Shown here: piece by piece, positions 44,570 through 53,503 of the stretch
Layout: the number at the start of each line of letters is the position of its first letter
Position numbering within the stretch: position 1 is the first letter of the stretch
Origin: Paenibacillus sp. Soil766
Lineage (GTDB): Bacteria > Bacillota > Bacilli > Paenibacillales > NBRC-103111
NCBI RefSeq assembly: GCF_001428105.1
Contig: NZ_LMSJ01000009.1
Span: forward strand, 62,001-126,000
Length of the DNA: 64,000 bases
Reading direction: 5' to 3'
Notes under the pieces: model-generated
What the model was told of the DNA's origin: nothing
Database searches by the model: none
Seen by the model: only the letters and a program-made list of their open reading frames with translations
Position numbers and translations under genes: made by a program

Positions 44570-46408
44570 ATGAGTATAGCCATATTATTTGAGCTGCAGC
44601 ATGAAGTGAGGCGTTTGTTTATCGCAGGGAGCGGGATGGCGGCAGGCGATTTACGTTTGCAGAAAATACTTCCCCAATTAAACAAGCTGGGCGAATCAGC
44701 ACCGGTTTTTAAGCGAATAGCACAGTCCGTTGGTTTAGTTCTGGAATCGGGAACAAGCAATTCCGCTGAGAAGCTGTTGGAGCTGGGTACACTACTGAAC
44801 TCGGTACTGTATACACAAGGGAAGACGGAATCACAAGATGAGCTCACCTCTGTAGTGGCAGTTGATACTGCTCGTACACCTCCCACTACGATTCCTTATC
44901 GCAAAGTGTATCCGCTGATTGAGGCGTTGACGCAAAAGGGGCAAGGACGAATGGAGCAGCTGCGTCGTGGGCACGAAGAGCAGTTGTATCATGATTTACG
45001 CGTAATACCTGCGGCCGTTGCTGCACTGGAAGACAGCTATGCGGAAATCCCAGACTTTCTGCAAAATATGGTAATACCTGCACTCGGCGCGGCAGCGCTT
45101 CCTGCTCTGAAGCAGCAATTCAAGTTGGACGGTGGAAAAGGGGATGCCCGACGGCTGGAGCTCCTTCATCGTCTACAACCGGCAGCAGACTTAGAACTGC
45201 TTCTACAAGCGGCCAAAGATGGATCGACAGAAGTCCGCTCTATGGCCATAGAGCTTATGAGTGACTTCCCTGAGCAAGCGGATTTCATTCTGGAACAGGC
45301 TGATGATAAGAAAAAGGAGATCCGCAGAGCCGCACTGTTCGCCTTGTCTCGTCTTGGAACAGAGGAAGCCATTGCTCGCTTATATAAAGCGCTCAATTCT
45401 AAGGATCAAGATATCGCTATTGAGCCGATCCAATTATGCGAAGCAAATGAGCTGACACGAAGCATTATTGATCATGCTGCTGTGATGATTAACCACATTA
45501 ACCATCGGACGAATGTCGTCGAATCCGCGCAACAATTAATGGCCTATTTACGCAGTTTGCATGGTAAAAGAATGCCTGAGGTCGCTAGCCTATTAGAGCA
45601 AATGCTGTCTACGCCTGGCTTTATCGTTCCAGAAACGGAAGCCCTACAGGAGGCTGCTGCGAATTTATTGCTTGAATTGGATCTGCCGGAGGCGAATCAT
45701 TTCGCAGTTTCGTTGCATAAGGCTTACAACCGCAAGTTCATTTCGTACAGCTTCCGAGCTGCACTACGAATACTGCCTCCTGAGGATGTTTATGAACGAT
45801 ATTGCCATGAACTCCAAGACAAAAAATCATCAGCAGCCAAGGATGTACTTCGTGTTCTGTTCGAGGTGACGCCATCGTTGCCTGCACAATTGTATGCCAA
45901 TGATGCTGTAGTTTCTTCCGAACTTTCGCAATGGGATCCTAGATGGATGAACCACTTCATACAATTAGATCAGGAAGAGCTGGTATGCAGGTTTGCTCAA
46001 GATACAGACCCGAAAGTGACAGCTTATCTCGTTAAGAAGTGTGAAAATCATCAAAAGTTTTCACATTCGCAAACATCGCATTCCTTGCTGATCTTATTCC
46101 GTCAGAACGCTCCAGAAGCACCTCAACTTCTCATGAACCTTCTGGAGAAAGGCGGAAATAAGCAATTCTACTACTTGGATCGTATAGAATTGTTACTGAT
46201 TACTCTGCTGCCTAAGTCTTATGCGGAAAGACTGCGACAATTCGCAGAAGGCTTATCCTATCAGGGCATGAAAAGTCAATTGTTGGATATCGCTGATACC
46301 ATTGCGGCTAAGCCAGAGTTAGATCCAGAGAAGGAAATGAGAGCTAGTTCAAACTACGGAGAGAAGGGACAGGGATTATGGGGATGGATCAAAAGCAAGA
46401 TGTCGTAA
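44570..46408 (+). CDS. HEAT-repeat scaffold protein of the MoxR-VWA operon
   Basis: A 612-residue alpha-helical protein. After an N-terminal domain of about 110 residues, helical pairs such as KDGSTEVRSMAIELMSDFPEQ and DDKKKEIRRAALFALSRLGTEEAIARLYKAL are typical HEAT/PBS-lyase-like repeats (about 200-290); more degenerate repeats continue to the C-terminus. It likely serves as a protein-binding scaffold for the operon's ATPase or VWA protein. The 3' end overlaps the MoxR gene by 31 bases. I do not recall this component in E. coli yehLMPQ. Function is otherwise unknown. Confidence 0.75.
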   Translation: MSIAILFELQHEVRRLFIAGSGMAAGDLRLQKILPQLNKLGESAPVFKRIAQSVGLVLESGTSNSAEKLLELGTLLNSVLYTQGKTESQDELTSVVAVDTARTPPTTIPYRKVYPLIEALTQKGQGRMEQLRRGHEEQLYHDLRVIPAAVAALEDSYAEIPDFLQNMVIPALGAAALPALKQQFKLDGGKGDARRLELLHRLQPAADLELLLQAAKDGSTEVRSMAIELMSDFPEQADFILEQADDKKKEIRRAALFALSRLGTEEAIARLYKALNSKDQDIAIEPIQLCEANELTRSIIDHAAVMINHINHRTNVVESAQQLMAYLRSLHGKRMPEVASLLEQMLSTPGFIVPETEALQEAAANLLLELDLPEANHFAVSLHKAYNRKFISYSFRAALRILPPEDVYERYCHELQDKKSSAAKDVLRVLFEVTPSLPAQLYANDAVVSSELSQWDPRWMNHFIQLDQEELVCRFAQDTDPKVTAYLVKKCENHQKFSHSQTSHSLLILFRQNAPEAPQLLMNLLEKGGNKQFYYLDRIELLLITLLPKSYAERLRQFAEGLSYQGMKSQLLDIADTIAAKPELDPEKEMRASSNYGEKGQGLWGWIKSKMS

Positions 46409-47475
46409 GATTGCCCTCCGAGAGGCTGTATATTGAAGAATTAGAGGCATTGAAAACGTTAGATCAGGATGCCAAACCTGCTGGCTGGCAGCTCTCTCCG
46501 AAAGCCGTGCTTACTTTTCTAACAGGCGGACAAGTGAAAGGGATAACCATCACACCCAAATATATCGGGAATAAAAGATTAGTTGAAATGGCCATCGCTA
46601 CGTTATTAACAGATCGAGCCTTGATGTTAATTGGGGAGCCAGGGACAGCGAAGTCGTGGCTTTCGGAGAATTTGACAGCTGCAATAACTGGGGATTCCGG
46701 CAAGGTCATCCAAGGAACAGCTGGTACGAGCGAGGAGCATATCCGATATTCATGGAATTATGCGATGCTGCTGGCCCAAGGACCTTCTGATCAGGCGATT
46801 ATTAAAAGCCCTATATTCCGCGCGATGGAAACTGGCCAGATCGCACGATTCGAAGAGATTTCTCGCTGCGCGTCAGAGGTACAGGATGCTCTGATCTCGA
46901 TTCTATCGGAGAAAACCATATCGATTCCGGAATTGGGTAGAGAGCTATTCGCGTCCAGAGGTTTCTCCATCATCGCGACGGCCAACACGCGTGACCGTGG
47001 CGTGAATGAGATGTCAGCGGCATTGAAGCGCCGCTTTAACATCATTGTGCTTCCGTCACCATCGGAGATCGAGACGGAAGTAGAGATTGTTCGCAAGCGG
47101 GTCAGCGAAATCTCGGCCAGCTATGAACTGAAGGCGACACTTCCGGACGAGGAGGCGGTGCGGAAAGTTGTGACGATTTTCCGCGAGTTGAGAAGCGGGA
47201 TGACGCTTGACGGCAAAGAGAAGGTGAAAGGGCCGAGCGGGGTTATCTCGACAGCTGAAGCGATTTCACTGCTGACTGGCAGTATGGCACTTGCTGGAAG
47301 CTTTGGCAGCGGCCGCATCAGTGAGGAAGATATCGCAGCAGGGCTCCAAGGTGCGATTGTCAAGGACGAAGAGAAGGATCGCGTCGTATGGAAAGAATAT
47401 CTTGAAAATGTGATGAAAAAGCGGGGATCGACATGGAGAAATCTGTACTTCGCGTGTTCGGAGATGAACAATTAA
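46378..47475 (+). CDS. MoxR-family AAA+ ATPase (YehL-like)
   Basis: A 365-residue AAA+ ATPase of the MoxR group, usually a chaperone-like motor paired with a VWA protein. Walker A is GEPGTAKS (86-93). Walker B is degenerate, ARFEEISR (about 156-163), with Glu-Glu in place of Asp-Glu. Sensor 1 is in IIATANTRDRG, and the arginine finger region is SAALKRRFNIIVLPSP. The start lies inside the HEAT gene and the end overlaps the DUF5682 gene by 43 bases, so synthesis is tightly coupled. The cognate VWA gene is two positions downstream. Confidence 0.92.
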   Translation: MGMDQKQDVVRLPSERLYIEELEALKTLDQDAKPAGWQLSPKAVLTFLTGGQVKGITITPKYIGNKRLVEMAIATLLTDRALMLIGEPGTAKSWLSENLTAAITGDSGKVIQGTAGTSEEHIRYSWNYAMLLAQGPSDQAIIKSPIFRAMETGQIARFEEISRCASEVQDALISILSEKTISIPELGRELFASRGFSIIATANTRDRGVNEMSAALKRRFNIIVLPSPSEIETEVEIVRKRVSEISASYELKATLPDEEAVRKVVTIFRELRSGMTLDGKEKVKGPSGVISTAEAISLLTGSMALAGSFGSGRISEEDIAAGLQGAIVKDEEKDRVVWKEYLENVMKKRGSTWRNLYFACSEMNN

Positions 47476-49799
47476 ACAATAGTCCGGGGTTTCATGTATT
47501 CGGTATTCGTCATCTATCGCCAGCAGGGGCGCTTCATCTTGTAGCTTTTTTAGAAGAAATAAAGCCTACGATTGTACTTATAGAAGGACCTAGCGATGCA
47601 AGTCATTTGATTCGTGAATTGTCATCACATGGGGTTGTGCCGCCGATTGCCATATTAGCTTACACCGATGGGCTGCCGGTAAGGACACTCTTATATCCGT
47701 ATGCCAATTATTCGCCGGAATATCAGGCCTTTGTGTGGGCAAGCCGTAATCAGGCACAAGCAGCTTTTATTGATTTACCGTCTGTGCATGCTTTGGCGTT
47801 ATATGAACAGCGGCAGCTTAAGCGAGCTGTAAGGGATTCTCAATCGCAAGAGCGAGAAGACTTTTCCATGTATGCTACGGAACAAAGCAATCTATATCAA
47901 CGAATCGCTGAACTGTCCGAGGAGCCGGACTATGAGGCGTATTGGGAACGGCATTTTGAACATAATTTGAATAAAGATGCGTATCGGCAAAGTATTCATC
48001 AGTTTTCTGTGCAAATGCGTGAGCTTACTTCAAGGCAGGAGATGCAGCTTGCCCCACAAGAAACAGCATACAATGAAATCCGGGAAGCATATATGAGGCG
48101 TAAAATTCAAGATGCCATAGCGGATGGTCATGCCCCGGATAAAATTGTTGTCGTCACTGGTGCACATCACGCCTCAGCGATGAATTTACAAGCCCCAGCA
48201 ATGACGGATGAAGAGTTAAAAGGTTTGCCACAAACAACAACAAAACTGACGCTGATGCCTTACTCGTACTATAAGCTGTCTTCGCATTCTGGATATGGTG
48301 CTGGGAATCAGGCTCCTGCGTATTATGAACTGTTTTGGCAGTGTCTGCAAAGCGGAGATCTTCACAAGCTGCCTGCACTTTATTTCTCACAAGTAGCGGC
48401 TTATCTACGAGCTAATGGCACTTATCGGTCTACCGCATCGCTTATCGAGGCTGTAAGGCTTGCAGAGGCGCTTGCCTCCATGCATGACGGGAACTTACCG
48501 ACCTGGAAAGATTTGCGCGACGCGGCGATCGTATGCCTTGGTTTTGGCGAGCTTTCGACGATTGCTGAGGCATTGGCAAGAACTGATGTTGGCACGGCCA
48601 TTGGTCGTTTACCCGAAGGCGTTAGTCAAACGCCAATTCAAGACGATCTGAATAGAGAGCTTAAGAGACTTAAGCTTGATAAGTACAAAACAGCGGTAGC
48701 CACGACGCTAGAGCTGGACTTGCGGGAAAACCGAAGAGTGAAGTCTGAGGAAGCAGCGTATCTGGACTTAAAGCGTTCTGTTCTTCTACAGCGATTGGAA
48801 CTGCTAGGTATTCAGTTTGCCAGGAAGGAACGTGTCCATCAATCCTCAGCTTCCTGGGCAGAGAATTGGGTGCTTCGTTGGACGCCAGAAGCCGAAATTC
48901 AGGCGGTGGAGTCCACCTTAAAGGGAGAGACCATCGAGCTGGCAGCAGCTTTCGTACTTAAGGAGAAGCTTGAGGCGTGCGCAGACATCGCGGAAGCTTC
49001 ACACATGATTCGTATTGCCTGCGACTGTAATTTAACTGAGCTCATGGATCAAGCTATAACCACGCTGCAAGGTCTTGCCATTGACGCGGGCAACTTTGAA
49101 CAGATAGCTGGCGCAGCTTATGAACTATCCGTTCTGATCCGATATGGATCTATTCGCCGCATTGAAACAGAAACGTTAGTTCCGCTGCTCCAGCAGCTGT
49201 TCCTTCGGGGAACGCTATTGCTTGTCGATGCTTCTGGCTGCAACGATGATGCTGCTGGGGGCATGGTGCGGGGGATTCAGTCGCTCCATACCGTTGCTCA
49301 AGAACATTATAACCAAGTCGATGACGGGTTATGGATCAACAAACTGCAGGATTTGGCTTCACGTGATGATCGGAATGCGAAGTTGTCAGGCTTCGCCTTC
49401 GCTATACTGCTTGAACGTAATGAGATCGCGGATGAACAGGTCGAACGGGAGGTTTCGCGCCGACTGTCTCCTGGGATTCCCGTCGATTTAGGTGCAGGAT
49501 GGTTCGAAGGGATGTCCATGCGTAACCGATATGCCCTATTATCAAGAGTGACACTGTGGCAACAACTAGATAGGTATATCGGTTCGTTAGAGAAGGACGC
49601 CTTCCATCGCTCGCTTGTCTTTCTGCGCCGAGCTTTCAGCTCATTCGAGCCTAGAGAGAAGGCGGCAGTGGCTGAAATGATGGGAGATATTTGGGGTGTA
49701 GGTGCAGATACAGCAGGTGCTGCTTTACAGCAACCTTTAAGTGAGGAAGAGAAGGAGAAGCTGGATGAGCTCAATGAATTTGATTTTGGGGATTTGTAG
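47433..49799 (+). CDS. DUF5682 family protein (YehM-like)
   Basis: A 788-residue protein. The N-terminal segment FHVFGIRHLSPAGALHLVAFLEEIKPTIVLIEGPSDAS is diagnostic for DUF5682; further conserved parts are AFIDLPS and KIVVVTGAHHASAMN. The His and Asp/Glu-rich N-terminal half resembles TraB/EreA-like folds, hinting at a metal-dependent hydrolase, but this is only a resemblance. The C-terminal half is helical. It sits between the MoxR and VWA genes and overlaps the former by 43 bases. E. coli YehM occupies the same place (recalled). Confidence 0.82.
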   Translation: MEKSVLRVFGDEQLNNSPGFHVFGIRHLSPAGALHLVAFLEEIKPTIVLIEGPSDASHLIRELSSHGVVPPIAILAYTDGLPVRTLLYPYANYSPEYQAFVWASRNQAQAAFIDLPSVHALALYEQRQLKRAVRDSQSQEREDFSMYATEQSNLYQRIAELSEEPDYEAYWERHFEHNLNKDAYRQSIHQFSVQMRELTSRQEMQLAPQETAYNEIREAYMRRKIQDAIADGHAPDKIVVVTGAHHASAMNLQAPAMTDEELKGLPQTTTKLTLMPYSYYKLSSHSGYGAGNQAPAYYELFWQCLQSGDLHKLPALYFSQVAAYLRANGTYRSTASLIEAVRLAEALASMHDGNLPTWKDLRDAAIVCLGFGELSTIAEALARTDVGTAIGRLPEGVSQTPIQDDLNRELKRLKLDKYKTAVATTLELDLRENRRVKSEEAAYLDLKRSVLLQRLELLGIQFARKERVHQSSASWAENWVLRWTPEAEIQAVESTLKGETIELAAAFVLKEKLEACADIAEASHMIRIACDCNLTELMDQAITTLQGLAIDAGNFEQIAGAAYELSVLIRYGSIRRIETETLVPLLQQLFLRGTLLLVDASGCNDDAAGGMVRGIQSLHTVAQEHYNQVDDGLWINKLQDLASRDDRNAKLSGFAFAILLERNEIADEQVEREVSRRLSPGIPVDLGAGWFEGMSMRNRYALLSRVTLWQQLDRYIGSLEKDAFHRSLVFLRRAFSSFEPREKAAVAEMMGDIWGVGADTAGAALQQPLSEEEKEKLDELNEFDFGDL

Positions 49800-49802
49800 C
49801 CT

Positions 49803-51014
49803 ATGACAATGATCAATCAAGAGCAAATGAAACGTTGGCGCTTGATATTGGGCGCAGCTTCCGAAGAGAAGCTGCAGTCGTACGGCGCAGGAGAAGTTAT
49901 GCTCGACGAAGAGTCTCGTCTAATGGATGAAGCACTCGCAGCCATTTATGATGACACGGGCGGAGCCATCGCAGAGGATGCCTACCAGACCGGCAATTCA
50001 CGTAAAGCAGCCGGACTAGGGCCATCGTCACCCAAGCTTGCCAAGTGGCTTGGCGATATCCGTACCTTTTTCCCTCCAGATGTCGTTTCTGTCATTCAGT
50101 CAGATGCTATCGAGCGCAAGGGATTGAAGCAGTTGCTCTTTGAGCCGGAACTGCTTTCTCAAGTAAAGCCGGACATTCAGATGGTCGCGACATTAATGGC
50201 GCTCAAAGGCAAAATACCAGAGAAAACGAAAGATACTGCGAGACAACTCGTAAAAGCGGTTGTCGATGAAATCGTGAAACGACTTTCACAGGATTTACGA
50301 CGCGCTGTTACTGGTGCGCTCAACCGGAGACAGCATTCACCACTCCCATCTGCTTCGGGTTTGGACTGGAACACAACCATCCGCAAGAATTTGAAGAACT
50401 ACAACCAAGAGAGGGGACTCTTGCTGCCAGATAAGGTATATTTCTTCGACCGCGCAAGGCGGAGTAAGGAGTGGACAGTCATCCTAGATATCGACCAGAG
50501 CGGTTCCATGGCGGGCTCAGTCATTTATGCTTCTATAATTGGTTCGATCTTCGCCAGTATGCCTGCGTTGGATACGCGTGTGGTGGCTTTTGACACAGAG
50601 GTTGTGGATTTAAGTGAACAATGTGCAACGGATCCCGTTGACATGTTGTTTGGGATTCAGCTTGGCGGGGGGACGGATATTAACAAATCCCTTGCTTATT
50701 GCTCTTCTTTTATAGCAGAGCCGAAGAAAACGTTGTTTATCCTGGTCTCGGATCTCTATGAAGGCGGCAACCGTACTGAGATGATACAAAGATTGATCGA
50801 CATGCACCAATCTGGTGTGAAAACAATCTGTTTACTTGCTTTAACAGACCAAGGTGTTCCTTCCTACGACGATGTTGTTGCGAAAAAGCTGGCTCAGCAT
50901 GGCATTCCATGTTTTGGCTGTTCACCAGATAAGCTGCCTGAGTTGATTGAGGGCGCCTTGAAAGGGCAAGACCTTGCAATGCTTGCTGAACGCGTGAAGC
51001 AGGGGCAGAAGTAG
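49803..51014 (+). CDS. VWA domain protein, CoxE-like (YehP-like)
   Basis: A 403-residue protein with a C-terminal von Willebrand A domain. The MIDAS is complete: DQSGS (Asp231, Ser233, Ser235), GGGTDINKS (Thr) and LVSDLYEGG (Asp). The N-terminal 200 residues are helical and basic in the middle. In MoxR-VWA pairs the VWA protein presents a metal-dependent client or is the target of the ATPase. It is the last gene, three bases after the DUF5682 gene, and ends before a bidirectional terminator. Confidence 0.92.
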   Translation: MTMINQEQMKRWRLILGAASEEKLQSYGAGEVMLDEESRLMDEALAAIYDDTGGAIAEDAYQTGNSRKAAGLGPSSPKLAKWLGDIRTFFPPDVVSVIQSDAIERKGLKQLLFEPELLSQVKPDIQMVATLMALKGKIPEKTKDTARQLVKAVVDEIVKRLSQDLRRAVTGALNRRQHSPLPSASGLDWNTTIRKNLKNYNQERGLLLPDKVYFFDRARRSKEWTVILDIDQSGSMAGSVIYASIIGSIFASMPALDTRVVAFDTEVVDLSEQCATDPVDMLFGIQLGGGTDINKSLAYCSSFIAEPKKTLFILVSDLYEGGNRTEMIQRLIDMHQSGVKTICLLALTDQGVPSYDDVVAKKLAQHGIPCFGCSPDKLPELIEGALKGQDLAMLAERVKQGQK

Positions 51015-51092
51015 TAAAATTAAATCCATTTATTCATTAGGCGCACAGGAGAGTTGAGAAATTCCCATGTATTTCCGACACGCGCAAAAAAT

Positions 51093-51127
51093 AACCGACC
51101 GAGCATCAACTCAGTCGGTTATTTCTA
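51093..51127. terminator. Bidirectional terminator
   Basis: AACCGACCGAG (51093-51103) pairs with CTCAGTCGGTT (51110-51120) with one mismatch, flanked by A- and T-rich runs. It ends the five-gene operon and the convergent AraC gene. Confidence 0.85.
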
Positions 51128-51139
51128 TTTCTGCGACCT

Positions 51140-52009
51140 TCAACTGCCCCGCATAGAAGCCCTATACATGGTCGGTGAAATCTCCACAAGCTTAAGGAAA
51201 TTACGACTAAAGCTAGCGAACGATTCATAACCGACTTCAAACGCGATATCCGTTACCTTCATTTCGGTTGTAGCTAACAAACTACAGGCGTGTCGGATCC
51301 GAGTTTCCTGAAGCAAGGTTACGAAGGTCACACCAAGATGTTGGGATAAGATTTGCGTCACCCTCGATGGATGACAATGGAAATGGGCGCCGATCAACTC
51401 CAACGTGAGCGGGTCACGATAGCGAGTATGAATGTAACGTAATATTGCCCATGGCAATGCGGTTTTTGATGGCAATTCAGATACATTCGGCTGATCTTCT
51501 GAGCGGCTCGGATGAAGCCTGTGAAGAAATGCCAGTATGCGTTGGAGTTCTCCTTTTAAGAGTAGAGCCTGCCAAATATCAGTGGATTGTTCATATTCAC
51601 GCAGCATGCCATGCAGTTTCTGTCTGACGAGCTCACATTGTTCAGCATTCAAGTCATAATGTGTGAGGAAAGGATTATGATCCGAGAGGAGCAAGCGCTC
51701 TGCAGGATCCCCAAGCAGCTCTAAGCCAAACATACAGTTGAACAGAATGAGTGGACAACCTGGGTTCGCAGTGATTTCATGCACTTGATAAGGAAGCAAT
51801 AGGGTAAAGGTTCCTGGTTGCATGGGATGGACTTGCCCGTTAACAGTTTCATATCCATAACCCTCAACAACCAAAGAGAACTCCAGGAAATCATGACGAT
51901 GGCTGGGAAAATGCTGATCAACCCGATTAATGGAAAGATGAAATGGAAATGCACCGATATTGGGATAATCCGATAACTGCTTATTGATGGGAAATGTCAT
52001 GAGAATCAC
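51140..52009 (-). CDS. AraC-family transcriptional regulator
   Basis: A 289-residue regulator with an N-terminal cupin-like sensing domain (FPSHRHDFLEFSLVVEGYGYETVNG) and a C-terminal double HTH (HPSRVTQILSQHLGVTFVTLLQETRI and MKVTDIAFEVGYESFASFSRNFLKLVEISPTMYR). Such proteins usually activate adjacent sugar-use genes. It is divergent from the GH130 gene, its likely target, across about 100 bases. A GTG at 52009 and an ATG at 52000 are both possible starts; neither has a strong ribosome site. Confidence 0.9.
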   Translation of the reverse strand: MILMTFPINKQLSDYPNIGAFPFHLSINRVDQHFPSHRHDFLEFSLVVEGYGYETVNGQVHPMQPGTFTLLLPYQVHEITANPGCPLILFNCMFGLELLGDPAERLLLSDHNPFLTHYDLNAEQCELVRQKLHGMLREYEQSTDIWQALLLKGELQRILAFLHRLHPSRSEDQPNVSELPSKTALPWAILRYIHTRYRDPLTLELIGAHFHCHPSRVTQILSQHLGVTFVTLLQETRIRHACSLLATTEMKVTDIAFEVGYESFASFSRNFLKLVEISPTMYRASMRGS

Positions 52010-52108
52010 AGCCTATTCAAGAAATGAGAGGTTTGTTCAAGGATTGATAGGTATAGTAAGCACACCTATTGTAACCTATTGATAGATAAGATTGAAGGAG
52101 GAACTCTC

Positions 52109-53110
52109 ATGACATTAACCATTGGTTCATTAACGTCAAGTTCTGTTATTACAAGACATCCTGCTAATCCCATCCTAACGGCAGATTCCGTGCCCTATCC
52201 TACAGCGCTTACATTCAATGCAGGTGTTACCAAATTCCAAGGCCAATATATCATGGTGTTCCGTAATGACCACGGCTCCGTGAAAGATCAAACGTTAGAG
52301 CCATCGCATACGACAGATCTAGGCCTTGCCTACAGCAAAGACGGCATACATTGGGATGTACAGTCGAAACCATGTTGGAAGCTGTATGATGAGGAAATCA
52401 CACGCGTTTATGACCCTCGACTGACCGTGATGGACGGTCGGGTTTACATGTGCTTCGCAGTAGATACGCGCCACGGTGTTCGAGGTGGGATAGCGGTAAC
52501 GGATGACTTTGATAAGTTTGATATTTTGTCCATGTCAGCACCTGACAACCGGAATATGGTACTGTTTCCTGAGAAAATTAATGGCAATTATGTTCGTCTG
52601 GAACGTCCTTTCCCAGTTTACAGTCGTGGGAAAGATCAATTTGACATTTGGCTTTCACAATCGCCTGATCTTAAATACTGGGGAGAAACGGATCTCGTCC
52701 TAGGTGTTGAGCATGTGCCGTATGCGAATGATAAAATTGGTCCTGCCGCACCTCCAATTCGTACATCCAAGGGATGGCTAACGACGATCCATGCCGTTGA
52801 TATCGATCCAAACCGTGGTAAAAATGGCTGGGAGTCGACGTGGAAAAAGCGCTATACCGCAGGTATTATGCTGCTTGATTTGGATAACCCGAAGAAGGTT
52901 ATCGGACTGTATAAGGAGCCATTACTAGCACCCGAAGTTAGCTATGAAACGGATGGCGGCTTCCGGAATGATGTCATTTTCCCAGGTGGTATGATTCTAG
53001 AAGATGATGGTGAAGTGAAAATCTATTATGGAGCAGCAGATACCGTTGAATGTTTGGCAACTGCACATGTGGATGATTTGGTGAAGTTATGTTTGGAAGG
53101 AAATAAATAG
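52109..53110 (+). CDS. Glycoside hydrolase/phosphorylase family 130
   Basis: A 333-residue five-bladed propeller of GH130, which phosphorolyses or hydrolyses beta-mannosides. Conserved parts are ITRHPANPILTADSVPYP, FNAGVTKFQGQYIMVFR, RVYDPRLTVMDGRVYMCFAVDTRHG (catalytic Asp region) and DKIGPAAPPIRTSKGWL. No signal peptide, so cytosolic. The ATG at 52109 has AAGGAGG eight bases upstream; an earlier in-frame ATG lacks one. No transporter is adjacent. The divergent AraC gene probably controls it. Confidence 0.88.
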   Translation: MTLTIGSLTSSSVITRHPANPILTADSVPYPTALTFNAGVTKFQGQYIMVFRNDHGSVKDQTLEPSHTTDLGLAYSKDGIHWDVQSKPCWKLYDEEITRVYDPRLTVMDGRVYMCFAVDTRHGVRGGIAVTDDFDKFDILSMSAPDNRNMVLFPEKINGNYVRLERPFPVYSRGKDQFDIWLSQSPDLKYWGETDLVLGVEHVPYANDKIGPAAPPIRTSKGWLTTIHAVDIDPNRGKNGWESTWKKRYTAGIMLLDLDNPKKVIGLYKEPLLAPEVSYETDGGFRNDVIFPGGMILEDDGEVKIYYGAADTVECLATAHVDDLVKLCLEGNK

Positions 53111-53164
53111 CGCCTGTTGACATTTGTTGATGAAGATGTAAGAATGAGTTAACTGAATGTTCGA

Positions 53165-53440
53165 ACAAATTCATTGACGAGAAAGAGTATAGGAAGCCCT
53201 TGTTCCACAGAGAGTTGGCACACGCTGAGAGCCAATGTTCAAGACTTCGTAGAAAATCCTCTCCGAGAAGGAAAGCTGAAGTAGGTGAGTAAGCTGACCC
53301 GGGTTCCAGCCGTTACTAAGGATGCGTATGATGGTACGTAGTTAGAGGTGTCGTAGGATTATGGTAATCATAATCCCTACGGAACTAGGGTGGTATCGCG
53401 AGATGAATCTCGTCCCTTATGGGACGAGATTTTTTGTGTT
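53165..53440 (+). ncRNA. T-box leader for isoleucyl-tRNA synthetase
   Basis: A tRNA-sensing leader. The T-box sequence is AGGGTGGTATCGCG (53387-53400), which pairs with uncharged tRNA ends. Stem I features include CAGAGAGTTGGC and CCGAGAAGG. An ATC triplet at 53256-53258 is the likely specifier, matching isoleucine. The terminator is ATCTCGTCCC, TTAT, GGGACGAGAT (53407-53430) then T-run; the antiterminator uses the T-box and upstream CTACGGAACT. Uncharged tRNA-Ile should induce ileS. Confidence 0.93.
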
Positions 53441-53503
53441 TTTCAATGAACCTTTTCGTCAAGGAACGAACGTTAAGTGGGATGAAATGAGAGGATGAGA
53501 CCT

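Noticed and set aside
49307..49816. 169-codon minus-strand frame rich in Ser
   Set aside because: Low-complexity antisense of the DUF5682 gene end; Ser-rich composition is an artefact of Glu/Ala codons on the other strand.
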